Part shown: positions 8,219 to 17,762 of the stretch, in pieces
Position numbering within the stretch: the stretch's first letter is position 1
Layout: each line of letters starts with the position of its first letter
Assembly (NCBI RefSeq): GCF_021647475.1
Contig: NZ_JAKIUR010000032.1
Span: forward strand, 1-37,970
Direction of reading: 5' to 3'
DNA length: 37,970 nt
DNA from: Lutibacter sp.
GTDB taxonomy: Bacteria; Bacteroidota; Bacteroidia; Flavobacteriales; Flavobacteriaceae
Notes under the pieces: model-generated
What the model saw: the letters and a program-made list of their open reading frames with translations, nothing else
Database searches by the model: none
What the model was told of the DNA's origin: nothing
Made by a program: the position numbers and the translations under genes

Positions 8219-9349
8219 TTAAATAAATTTTGACCAAACTACTCGATTAATATAATCCGTATAGGATAAAATAATACGCACTACTTTTTTCGAAACATTA
8301 TCGGTTAAATAGTCTGGTATTATCTGAATTACATTATTATTTTCTTTAAACTGGGAAGTAACAACATCTATAGAATTTAATATTAAATCACTCTGTAAAC
8401 CTGTCATAATTAAAGTTCCTTCATCCATACCTTCAGGTCGTTCATGAGCTTGTCTTATCGTTATAGCTGGGAAATTCAATATGGAAGATTCTTCAGTTAT
8501 TGTACCACTATCAGAAATCACACAAAATGCATTTTGTTGTAGTTTAATATAATCCAAAAAACCAAAAGGTTTCATAAATTCAATTAAATGATTTGAATTT
8601 TTAAATTTTATAGCTTCTAATTTTTTTCGAGTTCTTGGATGGGTAGATACAATGATTTTTTTGTTGTATTTCTTAATAATAGCCTCTAGAGACGTTAATA
8701 AATCTGTGAAATTCTTTTCTGAATCTATGTTTTCCTCTCGATGTGTGCTAACAATAAAATATTCGCCTTTCTTTAAGTTTTCTTTTTCTAAAATATCAGA
8801 ATTATCAATATCTTTTTTGTGAAAAAATAACACTTCTTTCATCGACGAACCCGTTTTTATAATTGTTTCAGGCTTTATTCCTTCTGCAATCAAGTACCTC
8901 CGAGCATGTTCAGAAAGTGGCATATTGATATCACTTAAGTGATCTACAATTTTTCTATTTATTTCTTCAGGAACTCTTTGGTCAAAGCAACGATTCCCTG
9001 CTTCCATATGAAAAATAGGAATCTTCTTTTTCTTCGCAGCTATTACAGCCATACAACTATTAGTATCTCCATAAAGCAAAATAGCATCTGGCAGTTCTTT
9101 TCCCATAACTTCATCTGATTTAAGGATTACTTGTGCAATGGTTTCTGTTGCATTACTTCCAGAAACATTTAAAAAATAATCAGGTTTTCTAATTTTAAGT
9201 TGTTGAAAAAATATTTCATTTAACTCAAAATCATAATTTTGCCCTGTATGAACAATTATATGATTTGTATATTTATCTAATTCAGCCATTACACGACTTA
9301 ATTTAATAATTTCTGGTCGAGTTCCGACAATTGTCATTACCTTAATCAT
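8219..9349 (-). CDS. fnlC: UDP-N-acetyl 2-epimerase, FnlC/CapG/WbjD type
   Basis: A 376-residue WecB-superfamily 2-epimerase. It shows the N-terminal TIVGTRPEIIKL, the HTGQNYD segment, HMEAGNRCFDQRVPEEINRK at about residues 117-136, VSTHREENID at about 205, and the SDSGTITEESS nucleotide-binding loop at about 278. The HMEAGNRCFDQRVPEE version marks the branch that makes UDP-L-FucNAc by C2 epimerisation of the talose intermediate, rather than WecB itself (family knowledge). It is followed by fnlB after four bases. The first enzyme of the route, FnlA, is separated from it by three assembly genes and the cupin gene. Confidence 0.88.
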   Translation of the reverse strand: MIKVMTIVGTRPEIIKLSRVMAELDKYTNHIIVHTGQNYDFELNEIFFQQLKIRKPDYFLNVSGSNATETIAQVILKSDEVMGKELPDAILLYGDTNSCMAVIAAKKKKIPIFHMEAGNRCFDQRVPEEINRKIVDHLSDINMPLSEHARRYLIAEGIKPETIIKTGSSMKEVLFFHKKDIDNSDILEKENLKKGEYFIVSTHREENIDSEKNFTDLLTSLEAIIKKYNKKIIVSTHPRTRKKLEAIKFKNSNHLIEFMKPFGFLDYIKLQQNAFCVISDSGTITEESSILNFPAITIRQAHERPEGMDEGTLIMTGLQSDLILNSIDVVTSQFKENNNVIQIIPDYLTDNVSKKVVRIILSYTDYINRVVWSKFI

Positions 9350-9521
9350 TGTTTTTTATTTTTAGCAAGTTTATATCATTATTTCCATTTTCAACTCTAA
9401 TAGTGACAAACAAGAATCTGTATTATTAGTGTTTTTTTACAAAAAAATACTAATCTATAACATCTCCATGGCAAATATAACATATTATGTGTTTATTATT
9501 ATGCGTAGAGTTTAAACTCCT

Positions 9522-11042
9522 TTATTTATTAACCTTAATTCTTATTTGCTTTAATGGAGATGTTACCAATAGCTTTTCAGAGCTATTCATACCAAAAAAC
9601 CAAATTGAAATAATATAAACTATTGTTACTATAACAAACTGAAAAATCAACATAAGCCAGCCTTTAATTTCAAATAAAGAGATTAAGTATGCTAATAGAC
9701 TTGCAATCATTAGACCTAGCCACAGTTTATTACTAAACGTTTCTTTAATAAATCGTATCATATCAAGTTTTAAAATTTTATGATATAAAATACTGTTGAA
9801 AATTAGATAAACAGATAAAAGTGCAAAACAAGTACTATATGCCGCTCCGATTATTCCATATTTTTTAACTAAAACAACCGTTAAAACTACATTTAGAATA
9901 CTTATACCTAATGACACGAAAGACTTTATTTTGTGTTTATTCTTGGCCCACATTATATACAAAGGAACATCCATTAAAGCCGAGATCATTTGGGGAATTA
10001 AGACTAATAATGCTATATAATATGCAATCCAAAATTCGGGACCAACCCATAAATTGATAAACTGTTTGCCGAAAAACACAAATCCAATAATAGGTAAAGA
10101 CAAGAGGATACTTTTTATTCTTGCAATCTTTATAGCATAATTTGTAAGTTCAGTATTACTTGCTCCTTGGGTAACTTGACTCACTACACTAGGCATTAAA
10201 ACTTCCGAAATAATTATTGAAAATGAAAAAAATAAGGATGACAGCAACGTCCCTATAGCATAAATTGCAATAGCTTTGCTTGAAATATAGATACCTATAA
10301 CAAAACTATCAACTGCCATTAAAAAATGAAATGCAACGGCGTCTACAAACACAATTATTGAGTATGAAAATATTTTTTTCGAATAACGTATATTAAATCC
10401 TTTAAAATTAATAGTTACATTAAGAATTTTTAAACAATAATAACTAGTAAAAATAAAAACTAATACCATTACGATAGTATCTACCAAAACTATTTCAAAT
10501 GACTTATATCCTGACAATAAAAGTATTACTATTAAGCCTGTTCTTACAAATGTTTTAACAATTTTTATAATATTGATTACTGCAAACTTTTCATAGGTTT
10601 TTAGTAAACCTAAAGCTAAATTAACATATAACATAACAGTGCCTGTTATGGCTATTAAAAAAAATAGTTTTTTTAGTAAGTTTATTTCAGTAATACTAAA
10701 TGAATTTTCAAAAATTTGAGGAATATAAGAATAGATTATAGATCCTAAAAGAAGTACAATCCCTCCTATAATTAAAAAAATAAAAGCTACAAAACCTACA
10801 AATTTTGATTCAGATTCTTTATCTTTATTTGTTCTATATTCTGCTACATAACGAACTATTGCATTATTAAGCCCTAAATCTGCTAAAGCAAAATAAGAAG
10901 TAATTGACAAAGCTAATTTATAAACTCCAAATTCATTTGTTCCAAAAACCATTAACATTAATGGTGTTAGAAAAAAAGAGAATGCATTATTTACTATCAT
11001 AGCAATATAACCTAGCACTACTCCTACTTTTTTATTACTCAT
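9522..11042 (-). CDS. wzx: Polysaccharide flippase, Wzx-like
   Basis: A 506-residue polytopic membrane protein with about 12-14 hydrophobic helices spread over the whole length. It has the N-terminal KKVGVVLGYIAMIVNNAFSF and the LALSITSYFALADLGLNNAI pattern of the MATE/MOP-like Wzx family (PF01943/PF13440). It would flip the undecaprenyl-linked repeat unit across the inner membrane. It lies between the GT2 gene (44 bases upstream) and fnlC (172 bases downstream). Length is slightly above the usual 400-480 residues. A teichoic/lipid flippase alternative is less likely given Wzy and Wzz nearby. Confidence 0.88.
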   Translation of the reverse strand: MSNKKVGVVLGYIAMIVNNAFSFFLTPLMLMVFGTNEFGVYKLALSITSYFALADLGLNNAIVRYVAEYRTNKDKESESKFVGFVAFIFLIIGGIVLLLGSIIYSYIPQIFENSFSITEINLLKKLFFLIAITGTVMLYVNLALGLLKTYEKFAVINIIKIVKTFVRTGLIVILLLSGYKSFEIVLVDTIVMVLVFIFTSYYCLKILNVTINFKGFNIRYSKKIFSYSIIVFVDAVAFHFLMAVDSFVIGIYISSKAIAIYAIGTLLSSLFFSFSIIISEVLMPSVVSQVTQGASNTELTNYAIKIARIKSILLSLPIIGFVFFGKQFINLWVGPEFWIAYYIALLVLIPQMISALMDVPLYIMWAKNKHKIKSFVSLGISILNVVLTVVLVKKYGIIGAAYSTCFALLSVYLIFNSILYHKILKLDMIRFIKETFSNKLWLGLMIASLLAYLISLFEIKGWLMLIFQFVIVTIVYIISIWFFGMNSSEKLLVTSPLKQIRIKVNK

Positions 11043-11086
11043 TTTAAATAGCTTTTAATCAAAAATAATTAATAATGTTCTCAATT

Positions 11087-12319
11087 TTATGATTCTCTTT
11101 TATTAGCATTTAATAATAAAATGACATTATCTATCGATAATTTTTTTCTAATGAGAAATTTCTCAAATATAAATTGTGCATTTTTAATATCTGCTACGTT
11201 ATCATATTTTTCTATTGTATTTTTTTTTCTAGTTATTTTTGCTAAAATTCTTTTAACTAAATCTTTAAGAGGACCATTTAAGTATGCAACATAGAGATTT
11301 TTCTTTTGTTTAAAGAAATTAATATTTTTATTATATTCAAAATAATTAATATCAATTATCTTTTTATATTCTTTATAACTATAATTACAATATGCTGTTA
11401 AAGAAGGAACACTAAATTTTGATATCAAATCATCTTCTTTCATTTCTCTAAAAGCAGCCAATGCTGAATCTGCCCAAATAGTTTCAACGCTGTAAAATTT
11501 TGGCACCAATTTAGACCATTTATAATTAACATGACCCACAAATTGAGGTGCATCTTCTAAATTACCCACATGCCTTCCTGTTGCAGCTTGTCCAGATCCA
11601 CTTAAACTACAAACTCCGGGAATTGTTAATGGATAATCAATTTTAAGCACTTTCTTAATTACTAAAGAAAGAGCAACTGAACTATAGATATCAGGTGACA
11701 AACCGCCAAAATAATTACCTGTAATAGCTTTAACCTTATCTATAGCACTTTTTTTCACAATACCATGATAAATTTTCACCAAATTATAGTTTAAGTAATT
11801 TTGACCTCCAGAATTTAAAAGTTTTATTAACTCAACTTTAGTATCATAATATTGAGCTTCTATATTAAAATCATTAATTATTAAATTACCATTATCATTT
11901 TTAAAATTGGAAATCCCAGTATTTGGCCAAATATAATTCAATCTTAATTTAGGTATCACTGCTTCAACATTATTTTCTTTTGCCCAGTGAACAAATTTCA
12001 CAATTTCTGGATTTATTCCATCATCATCTCCAATTATACATAAATATTCACCGTCAGCCTGAGCTACTCCTCTACTAAAATTCTCAACAAAAGATAAAGT
12101 ATCATTTGAGTAATTGTATTTAATTCTATCAATAAATTGAGAATCTTTAAATTTACAAATTAATGAATTTGTATCACTATTATCTTGTATAACAAGTTGA
12201 ACATCTTCTTTTGTAGAATTTAAAATCTGCATCATACAAGAATATGCGTAAGTTTCCCTATTTTTAGTAGGGATAATTATTGAAAGAATATACTTTTTAG
12301 TATTTATTGTGTGTTTCAT
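11087..12319 (-). CDS. Glycosyltransferase family 2
   Basis: A 410-residue GT-A glycosyltransferase. ILSIIIPTKNRETYAYSCM at about residues 12-30 is the GT2 nucleotide-binding start, VQLVIQDNSDTNS supplies the first Asp motif, and YLCIIGDDDGINPEIV near 92-107 carries the DxD metal-binding triad. The remaining residues are unassigned. It starts 6 bases after wzy on the same strand, clearly in one operon, and probably adds one sugar to the repeat unit on the cytoplasmic face. Donor unknown. Confidence 0.87.
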   Translation of the reverse strand: MKHTINTKKYILSIIIPTKNRETYAYSCMMQILNSTKEDVQLVIQDNSDTNSLICKFKDSQFIDRIKYNYSNDTLSFVENFSRGVAQADGEYLCIIGDDDGINPEIVKFVHWAKENNVEAVIPKLRLNYIWPNTGISNFKNDNGNLIINDFNIEAQYYDTKVELIKLLNSGGQNYLNYNLVKIYHGIVKKSAIDKVKAITGNYFGGLSPDIYSSVALSLVIKKVLKIDYPLTIPGVCSLSGSGQAATGRHVGNLEDAPQFVGHVNYKWSKLVPKFYSVETIWADSALAAFREMKEDDLISKFSVPSLTAYCNYSYKEYKKIIDINYFEYNKNINFFKQKKNLYVAYLNGPLKDLVKRILAKITRKKNTIEKYDNVADIKNAQFIFEKFLIRKKLSIDNVILLLNANKRES

Positions 12320-12325
12320 ATATAA

Positions 12326-13462
12326 TTAACCTCTTAGATAATAATTTCCAGGTAAGTGCATATCTTCCCAAAAAAAGCCATAAGGCATACTATTGTTCCA
12401 ATTTGACTTAATAAATAATATAATTAATAATATAATAGTAAATTTTGCAATACTTACACCAATTTTTACGGATATGTGATTAAATGAATGTATAATTTCT
12501 GGGATAAAAAGAACCATAAAAATAGAAAAATACTGAACAACTCTCATTGCTGAAGGGTTGAACCAAGTTAAAGGCAAAAAGAGTAAGGCTATTGCAAATG
12601 CGTTGTAGTAATGTTGAGCGTTTGGATTGTGTTTTAAAATAATTTTACTCCTAAGTAAAGCAACAACTGAAATAACTAAAAATATAGTTGTAAAAGTGTA
12701 ACTACCTGCTCCTTCATACTGATTATATAACTCATACCCACCAAGTATTATAAAAAAATTTGCTAAATTATTACTGTATACCATAATAATAGGGAACAAT
12801 AAAAGTACTATCCTATAAAAATTCTTTGTCTTTTTAATTTGATTAATAAAATAAAAGGGGATAAATATTAAGGCTGATTTGTGAATAGTTGAAGCTATTA
12901 AAACTAAGAATAAGAATGGGAGTATTTTTTTCTTCTTTATAAATTCATAACTAACCAATATTAAGGCTGTAGCAATGGTTTGCCTTTGCCCTGTATAAGA
13001 AAAAAAAGAGTAGAACAAAACAGAATATATTAGAAATGCTAATATCACATCTTTTAACCTTTTAGTATTCCTATACACAAAAGTACCAAAAGCAGAAAAG
13101 AAGATAATTGCAATAACAAAAAGAAAAAACTGAAAATCTTTGGAGATTAATTGAACTGTTTTTTGAAAAAAGGCATAACCTGGATCTCTAATTAAACTAT
13201 TCCCAGTTTTATAATATTCAATTGCCGTATTATAAATATCTACCCAAGTTTTTGTTTTTATATTTCTATATGTATTAAAATAATTATAAGTATCCTCCCC
13301 AACTGCAACATTTCTCAAACCCGATTGTAATATTAATATTACACAAATAAATTTAATATATTTCTTTCTTACATAATTGGTATCAGAATTTAATTTATAG
13401 ATTCTATTAAAAAAATGACCAATAATAAGAATTAAAAATATAACAACTAAATTCACAATCAT
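12326..13462 (-). CDS. wzy: O-antigen/capsule polymerase, EpsG-family Wzy
   Basis: A 378-residue polytopic membrane protein of about ten helices. It carries the EpsG-family marks: SGLRNVAVGEDTYNYF at about residues 47-62 in a periplasmic-type loop, YTGQRQTIATALIL at about 156-169, and the IHKSALIFIPFYF segment near 192. The family (PF14897) polymerises repeat units on the periplasmic side. It sits between the cupin gene and the GT2 gene. Wzy sequences are very variable, so the call rests on topology, the three motifs and position. Confidence 0.85.
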   Translation of the reverse strand: MIVNLVVIFLILIIGHFFNRIYKLNSDTNYVRKKYIKFICVILILQSGLRNVAVGEDTYNYFNTYRNIKTKTWVDIYNTAIEYYKTGNSLIRDPGYAFFQKTVQLISKDFQFFLFVIAIIFFSAFGTFVYRNTKRLKDVILAFLIYSVLFYSFFSYTGQRQTIATALILVSYEFIKKKKILPFLFLVLIASTIHKSALIFIPFYFINQIKKTKNFYRIVLLLFPIIMVYSNNLANFFIILGGYELYNQYEGAGSYTFTTIFLVISVVALLRSKIILKHNPNAQHYYNAFAIALLFLPLTWFNPSAMRVVQYFSIFMVLFIPEIIHSFNHISVKIGVSIAKFTIILLIILFIKSNWNNSMPYGFFWEDMHLPGNYYLRG

Positions 13463-13532
13463 TTTATTTAATTTTTATAAATATCAATGGTAAAACTTTC
13501 GTTTGTATTAAAATTAAAATTTTCAACTGCTA

Positions 13533-13949
13533 CTAAATATTAAAATAAGTTACATCATATCTATATTCATCATTTATTTCACCTAATAAATAATTAGCCA
13601 TCACAATTAATTTAGACTCTCTCTCCAACACTTGAATACTACTAACATAACCTGAAGGAACATGCAAAATATCAAATTGATTCTCATTCAAAAAAAAAGT
13701 ATCAGGTATAAGATTTTTTGAAGGATGTTCCCAATTATCAATGGCTATTAGTTGAATTTTAAAACTTCCTTTACTTACTAAAAACCAACGTTGCTCAATT
13801 TTATGTCCTTGCCATGCTCTAACAAATCTTAAACTTTTATTCTCAATTAAATAAAATCGTTTTATTTCAGAAGCATTAAACCTATTATTGTATTTAATAG
13901 TTCCTCTAGCATCCTCATAACATCCCCCTAAAATTAACTTTGGAAACAT
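13533..13949 (-). CDS. Cupin-fold sugar-modifying protein, WxcM/FdtA-like
   Basis: A 138-residue single-domain protein. Features seen are EDARGTIKYNN near the N-terminus, RFVRAWQGHKIEQRWFLVSK at about residues 42-61 with the His/Glu pattern of a cupin pocket, and PSGYVSSIQVL near 97, the second cupin strand. Relatives are called WxcM-like or FdtA-like and isomerise 4-keto nucleotide sugars. It starts 11 bases after fnlA, so the likely substrate is the FnlA product. This may replace the cupin domain missing from fnlB, but that is inference. Another possibility is a binding or structural cupin without catalysis. Confidence 0.65.
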   Translation of the reverse strand: MFPKLILGGCYEDARGTIKYNNRFNASEIKRFYLIENKSLRFVRAWQGHKIEQRWFLVSKGSFKIQLIAIDNWEHPSKNLIPDTFFLNENQFDILHVPSGYVSSIQVLERESKLIVMANYLLGEINDEYRYDVTYFNI

Positions 13950-13960
13950 TTGTAATTATT

Positions 13961-14968
13961 TTAATTTTCTAATTCTTCCTTTAACATTGGCAATTTCATC
14001 AATAATTCTTTCATCTCCTCTACATCCAATTGCTTTGTGTTGTGAGAATGATAATCTTCTATTTTAGAAATATCTTCTACTCCCTCAGAAAAATATTTAG
14101 CATAATTTAAATCCCGATTGTCTGCAGGAATCCTATAAAACTCTCCCATATCTTCTGCTTTCATCATTTCTTCACGAGTACACAGGGTCTCATATAGCTT
14201 TTCCCCATGACGTGTTCCAATAATCTTAACCTCATTATTTGCATCACACAATTCTTTTAATGCCTGCGCCAAATCTCCAATGGTACCTGCAGGTGCTTTG
14301 TTTACAAATAAATCTCCTGAATTTCCATGTTCAAAAGCAAACAGTACTAATTCTACGGCTTCGTCTAAAGACATTAAAAAACGAGTCATATTTGGATCGG
14401 TTATAGTTAAGGGTTCTTTATTCTTAATTTGATTTATAAATAAAGGTATTACAGACCCTCTTGAAGCCATTACATTGCCGTAACGAGTTAAACATACCGT
14501 AGTGTTTTTACAATTACGTGAAGATGCAATGGCAACTTTTTCCATTAATGCTTTCGAAATACCCATGGCGTTAATAGGGTATGCTGCTTTATCTGTACTC
14601 AAACAAATTACCTTTTTTACCTTATTATATTCAGCAGCATCAATTACATTTTGAGTACCAAACACATTAGTTTTTGTTGCCTCTATTGGGAAAAATTCGC
14701 AAGAAGGTACTTGCTTCAAAGCTGCAGCATGAAAAACATAATCGACCCCACGCATGGCTTTTTCAATACTATTATAATCTCGTACATCTCCAATGTAAAA
14801 TTTTAATTTTTCATTTCTTAATTGATTTCGCATATCGTCTTGCTTTTTTTCATCACGAGAAAATATTCGAATCTCTTTAAAGTGTTCTGTATGAAGAAAA
14901 CGATTCAATACAGCATTCCCAAATGAACCTGTACCACCAGTAATTAAAAGTATTTTGTTTTTAAACAT
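13961..14968 (-). CDS. fnlA: UDP-GlcNAc 4,6-dehydratase/5-epimerase, FnlA/CapE
   Basis: A 335-residue extended SDR that starts UDP-L-FucNAc synthesis from UDP-GlcNAc. The Rossmann motif TGGTGSFG is at residues 9-16. Further hallmarks are RDEKKQDDMR at about 39-48, HAAALKQVPSCEFFP at about 80-94, LSTDKAAYP at about 123-131, and MGISKALMEK, where Met replaces the usual catalytic Tyr of SDRs, as in CapE/FnlA. RYGNVMASRGSV and DPNMTRFLMS complete the match. Length is normal. Upstream is the decayed wbpP gene, downstream the cupin gene. The partners FnlB and FnlC are about 5 kb further along the same transcript. Confidence 0.93.
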   Translation of the reverse strand: MFKNKILLITGGTGSFGNAVLNRFLHTEHFKEIRIFSRDEKKQDDMRNQLRNEKLKFYIGDVRDYNSIEKAMRGVDYVFHAAALKQVPSCEFFPIEATKTNVFGTQNVIDAAEYNKVKKVICLSTDKAAYPINAMGISKALMEKVAIASSRNCKNTTVCLTRYGNVMASRGSVIPLFINQIKNKEPLTITDPNMTRFLMSLDEAVELVLFAFEHGNSGDLFVNKAPAGTIGDLAQALKELCDANNEVKIIGTRHGEKLYETLCTREEMMKAEDMGEFYRIPADNRDLNYAKYFSEGVEDISKIEDYHSHNTKQLDVEEMKELLMKLPMLKEELEN

Positions 14969-15029
14969 GTTTTATATTTTTCAATTCTATTAATTTTTAT
15001 CTTTAAATTTATCATTATTAACTTTTTTT

Positions 15030-15062
15030 AATGAGATTGCTTCGTTGCTCTCGCAATGACAC
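15030..15062. repeat. Half unit of the palindromic repeat
   Basis: Between fnlA and the wbpP remnant lies one isolated half unit (GAGATTGCTTCG then CTCGCAATGACAC). It has an inner-type and an outer-type arm but no opposite half. Confidence 0.6.
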
Positions 15063-15141
15063 TTCAATTGCACTCAGTACAGGCTTTTCACTTTAACCTT
15101 TACACTCTATTCACTAACCATTTCTTCTTTCAAACTTTTTC

Positions 15142-16113
15142 AATACCATACTACTGCTTGGACTAAACCATTTTCAATAGAAAACTCAAGATAATACCCT
15201 AACAACTTTTCTATCTTTTTAATAGATGCTAATGAGTGCGATATATCACCTGATCTATTTGTTTGGGTCATATGTTATTTCTACTTCTTTAAGTTTAGGG
15301 TCAAATTTAACTAATTTATCTTGTAAAACATGTACCAATTGATTTAACGCTGTACGTTCACTAAAAGCAACATTATACATCTGGTTTAAGGCTGCTTTAT
15401 TAGTAGTGCTTATGGCTAATAAATTCATTTAAATCACATTGTCTATATAGGTGAAATCTCGTGAGTAGTTACCATCACCATTAATTACTGGTGATTCATA
15501 CTTCATAAATTGCATTACAAATTTTGGTATTACTGTAGCATAGGCTCCGTTTGGGTCTTGTTTTCGTCCAAATACATTAAAAATAACGCAGTCCGATAGT
15601 ATCTAGACCGTACATTTTATAAAAAAATTTAGCATATAATTCATTTACATATTTTGTAATAGTATAAGGAGATAGTGGTTTTCCTATTACGTCTTCAACT
15701 TTTGGTAAGTCTTTAGAATCTCCATACGTTGAAGAACTTGCTGCGTACACAAACCGTTTTACATTAGCTTCTTTGGCTGTAGATAACATATTTACAAAAT
15801 CAGAAATATTTACATTATTAGTGGTAGCTGGATTTTTTATAGAACGTGACACTAAACCCAATGCGGCTTGGTGCAATACATAATCAACTCCTTTACACGC
15901 TTTTTGGCAATCTTCAGGATTCCGGATATCTCCTCCAATAAGTTTAAAATTCAGATTAACATAAAGATGCTCAATATTTTTCTCTTTCCCTGTAGAAAAG
16001 TTATCTAAACGTACTACTTCATTATCTAATGCTAGCAATACCTCGCATAAATTAGAGTCTATAAAACCAGCACCTCCAGTTACTAAAATTTTTAAACTTG
16101 GAGTTTGTTTCAT
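15142..16113 (-). pseudogene. Decayed UDP-GlcNAc(A) 4-epimerase, WbpP/TviC-like
   Basis: The intact family interconverts UDP-GlcNAc and UDP-GalNAc (or their uronic acids) and partners WbpO/TviB. The N-terminal 178 residues still show YAASSSTYGD and YTITKYVNELYA, but the Rossmann motif reads GGAGFIDSN instead of GFIGSN and the active loop reads QAALGLVSRSI instead of QAALGSVPRSI. An extra T in a T run at 15583-15579 shifts the frame after GLRYF; the other frame continues NVFGRKQDPNGAYATVIPKF and SRDFTYIDNVI. A nonsense TAA follows at 15431-15429, where relatives usually have a Gln. A second frameshift near 15265-15272 leads to RSGDISHSLASIKK and the family-typical end VVWY. Three independent lesions show long-standing inactivity. 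Confidence 0.9.
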
Positions 16114-16169
16114 TTTTTTTATATCATTAAAACCTATATTCTTCTTTTTTATACTTTTTTATTCTATTT

Positions 16170-17309
16170 TTAGGTGTTTTCGTTCCATTTAGTTTTTAAA
16201 CTTTTAGTAAGGTCAAAAATATAAATACCGCCAATACTTATTACTATTCCCAAAAAAGTCCAAAATATTAAAATTAATAAACGTTTGGGTTTAGATTTTA
16301 AAATAGGTACTACTACTGGTTTTAATATTGTAAACACTGGGGTATCCTCTTTAACTTGAATTTGTTGGGTTTCTAATTGTTTAGCAAGTTCGGCATACAC
16401 CTCAAAGGCTAAATCGTATTGAGATTGCAATTGTATTAGTTTAGTTTGTGCCATTGCTGAATTTACATGTTGGTTGCGATCCTTAAAATTAGCTAACTGT
16501 TGTTGTATTTGTTTAAATTCTTTTTCCTTTTCTAAGTATCTACTTTGAATAAATTTTAACTGTTCTTTAGATTTTTGAATTTTAAAATTGATGATAAACT
16601 GTTGCAATAATACCTGTATTCTTTTTGCTAATTGAGCTGAAGCAATGGCTTCTGGCAAAGTAACCGAAATGCTAACATAACCTCCTCTATCATTAATATC
16701 TAAAACTAATTGATTCTTTAATTGCTTAATAAGTCCGTTTTGTTCATTTGTGATGGTTTGAATTTGGTTCGCATTAACAGATTGCTTCAGTCGTTCCTCC
16801 TTCGCAATGACGGGTTCTGGTTTTCCCTTTACAGCATTAATTAAAAGACCTGGTAAACCAACAGTATATTTTTTGAGATAGCTTAATACACTTGGGCTAT
16901 ATACATTGGTATAATAATTTGTATAGGTAATTGGTTTAGGCTGTCCTTTAATAGTTAAAGGAGTTTTTAAGATTTCTTTTTGAAAAGGAATACTATTTAT
17001 AATTTGTGGATATAAGGTTGGTGAAATACCCGAATCACTTCCCATACTACCTAAATTTATACCTGCCATAGCTGCCAAACCACCTAAACTACCGCCTATA
17101 CTTTTACCTTGTGTTGCTGGAACAATAGTGGTAGAAGCGGTATATTCTTTTTCAGAAAACAGTGCTACAAATAACCCTATTGCCATAAAAATTAGGGTAG
17201 TTTTTATAATGGTTCTCCTACCTCCCCAAATGGTTTTGGCGAGGGCTATTAAATCTATTTCATCTTCTTCAACAGAAGGGTTAGTATTTTTATTTTGTTG
17301 TTCGCTCAT
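16170..17309 (-). CDS. wzz: Chain-length determinant / polysaccharide co-polymerase, Wzz-like
   Basis: I place the start at MSEQQNKNTNPS (17309), giving 379 residues. The open frame extends to 17387, but that part is translated repeat DNA. Two membrane helices flank a periplasmic domain: IIKTTLIFMAIGLFVALF near residues 35-52 and LLILIFWTFLGIVISIGGIY near the C-terminus. A predicted coiled coil (QLKFIQSRYLEKEKEFKQIQ onward) precedes the second helix. There is no C-terminal kinase domain, so this is a Wzz-type rather than a Wzc-type protein. It controls chain length with Wzy and may contact Wza, encoded upstream. Residues PVIAKEERLKQSVN near 165-180 are encoded by a half unit of the palindromic repeat. 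Confidence 0.85.
   Translation of the reverse strand: MSEQQNKNTNPSVEEDEIDLIALAKTIWGGRRTIIKTTLIFMAIGLFVALFSEKEYTASTTIVPATQGKSIGGSLGGLAAMAGINLGSMGSDSGISPTLYPQIINSIPFQKEILKTPLTIKGQPKPITYTNYYTNVYSPSVLSYLKKYTVGLPGLLINAVKGKPEPVIAKEERLKQSVNANQIQTITNEQNGLIKQLKNQLVLDINDRGGYVSISVTLPEAIASAQLAKRIQVLLQQFIINFKIQKSKEQLKFIQSRYLEKEKEFKQIQQQLANFKDRNQHVNSAMAQTKLIQLQSQYDLAFEVYAELAKQLETQQIQVKEDTPVFTILKPVVVPILKSKPKRLLILIFWTFLGIVISIGGIYIFDLTKSLKTKWNENT
16776..16813 (-). repeat. Palindromic-repeat half unit translated inside wzz
   Basis: These 38 bases are identical to the intergenic repeat half at 17438-17475. They lie in frame within wzz and encode most of PVIAKEERLKQSV between the first membrane helix and the coiled coil. 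The identity with a non-coding copy 660 bases away points to repeat DNA having entered the gene without breaking the frame. Confidence 0.85.
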
Positions 17310-17339
17310 TTTTAAAGCTTTTATTTTTTTTAGATTATC

Positions 17340-17762
17340 TAATTTACAGATTACTTCAGTCGTACCTCCTTCGTAATGACGGTTCAATTTGTCATTGCGA
17401 GGTTTTGAAAAAAGCGTGGCAATCCGTTTCTTTTAGCAACAGATTGCTTCAGTCGTTCCTCCTTCGCAATGACGGTTCAATTACTTGTCATTGCGAAGCT
17501 TTGTTAAAAGCTGTGGCAATCTGCTTCTTTTAGTAACAGATTGCTTCTTCATTGCACTCATCGCAATGACGGGTTCATTTCGTCATTGCGAGGTTTTGAA
17601 AAAAGCGTGGCAATCTCTTTCAATAGATAAAGATTGCTTCAGTCGTGCCTCCTTCGCAATGACGGGTTCATTTCGTCATTGCGAGGTTTTGAAAAAACTG
17701 TGGCAATCTACTTCTTTTGGTAACAGATTGCTTCTTCTTTGTACTCATCGCAATGACGGGTT
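17340..17762. repeat. Palindromic repeat array A
   Basis: The gap between wzz and the GIY-YIG gene is filled by a half unit (about 17346-17382) and four full units of about 85 bases, starting near 17391, 17489, 17580 and 17674. Each full unit runs GTCATTGCGA, a short self-complementary stretch (GGTTTTG..AAAA), GTGGCAATCT, a loop, AGATTGCTTC, then TCGCAATGAC. The outer arms pair with each other and the inner arms pair inside them. No genes are present; plus-strand open frames here are translations of the repeat. Confidence 0.85.

Noticed and set aside
16170..17309. Wzc tyrosine autokinase
   Set aside because: The protein ends shortly after the second membrane helix and has no Walker motifs or Tyr-rich tail.
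17310..17387. 26-codon N-terminal extension of wzz
   Set aside because: It is encoded by a palindromic repeat half, and the internal ATG at 17309 begins a typical Wzz cytoplasmic tail.
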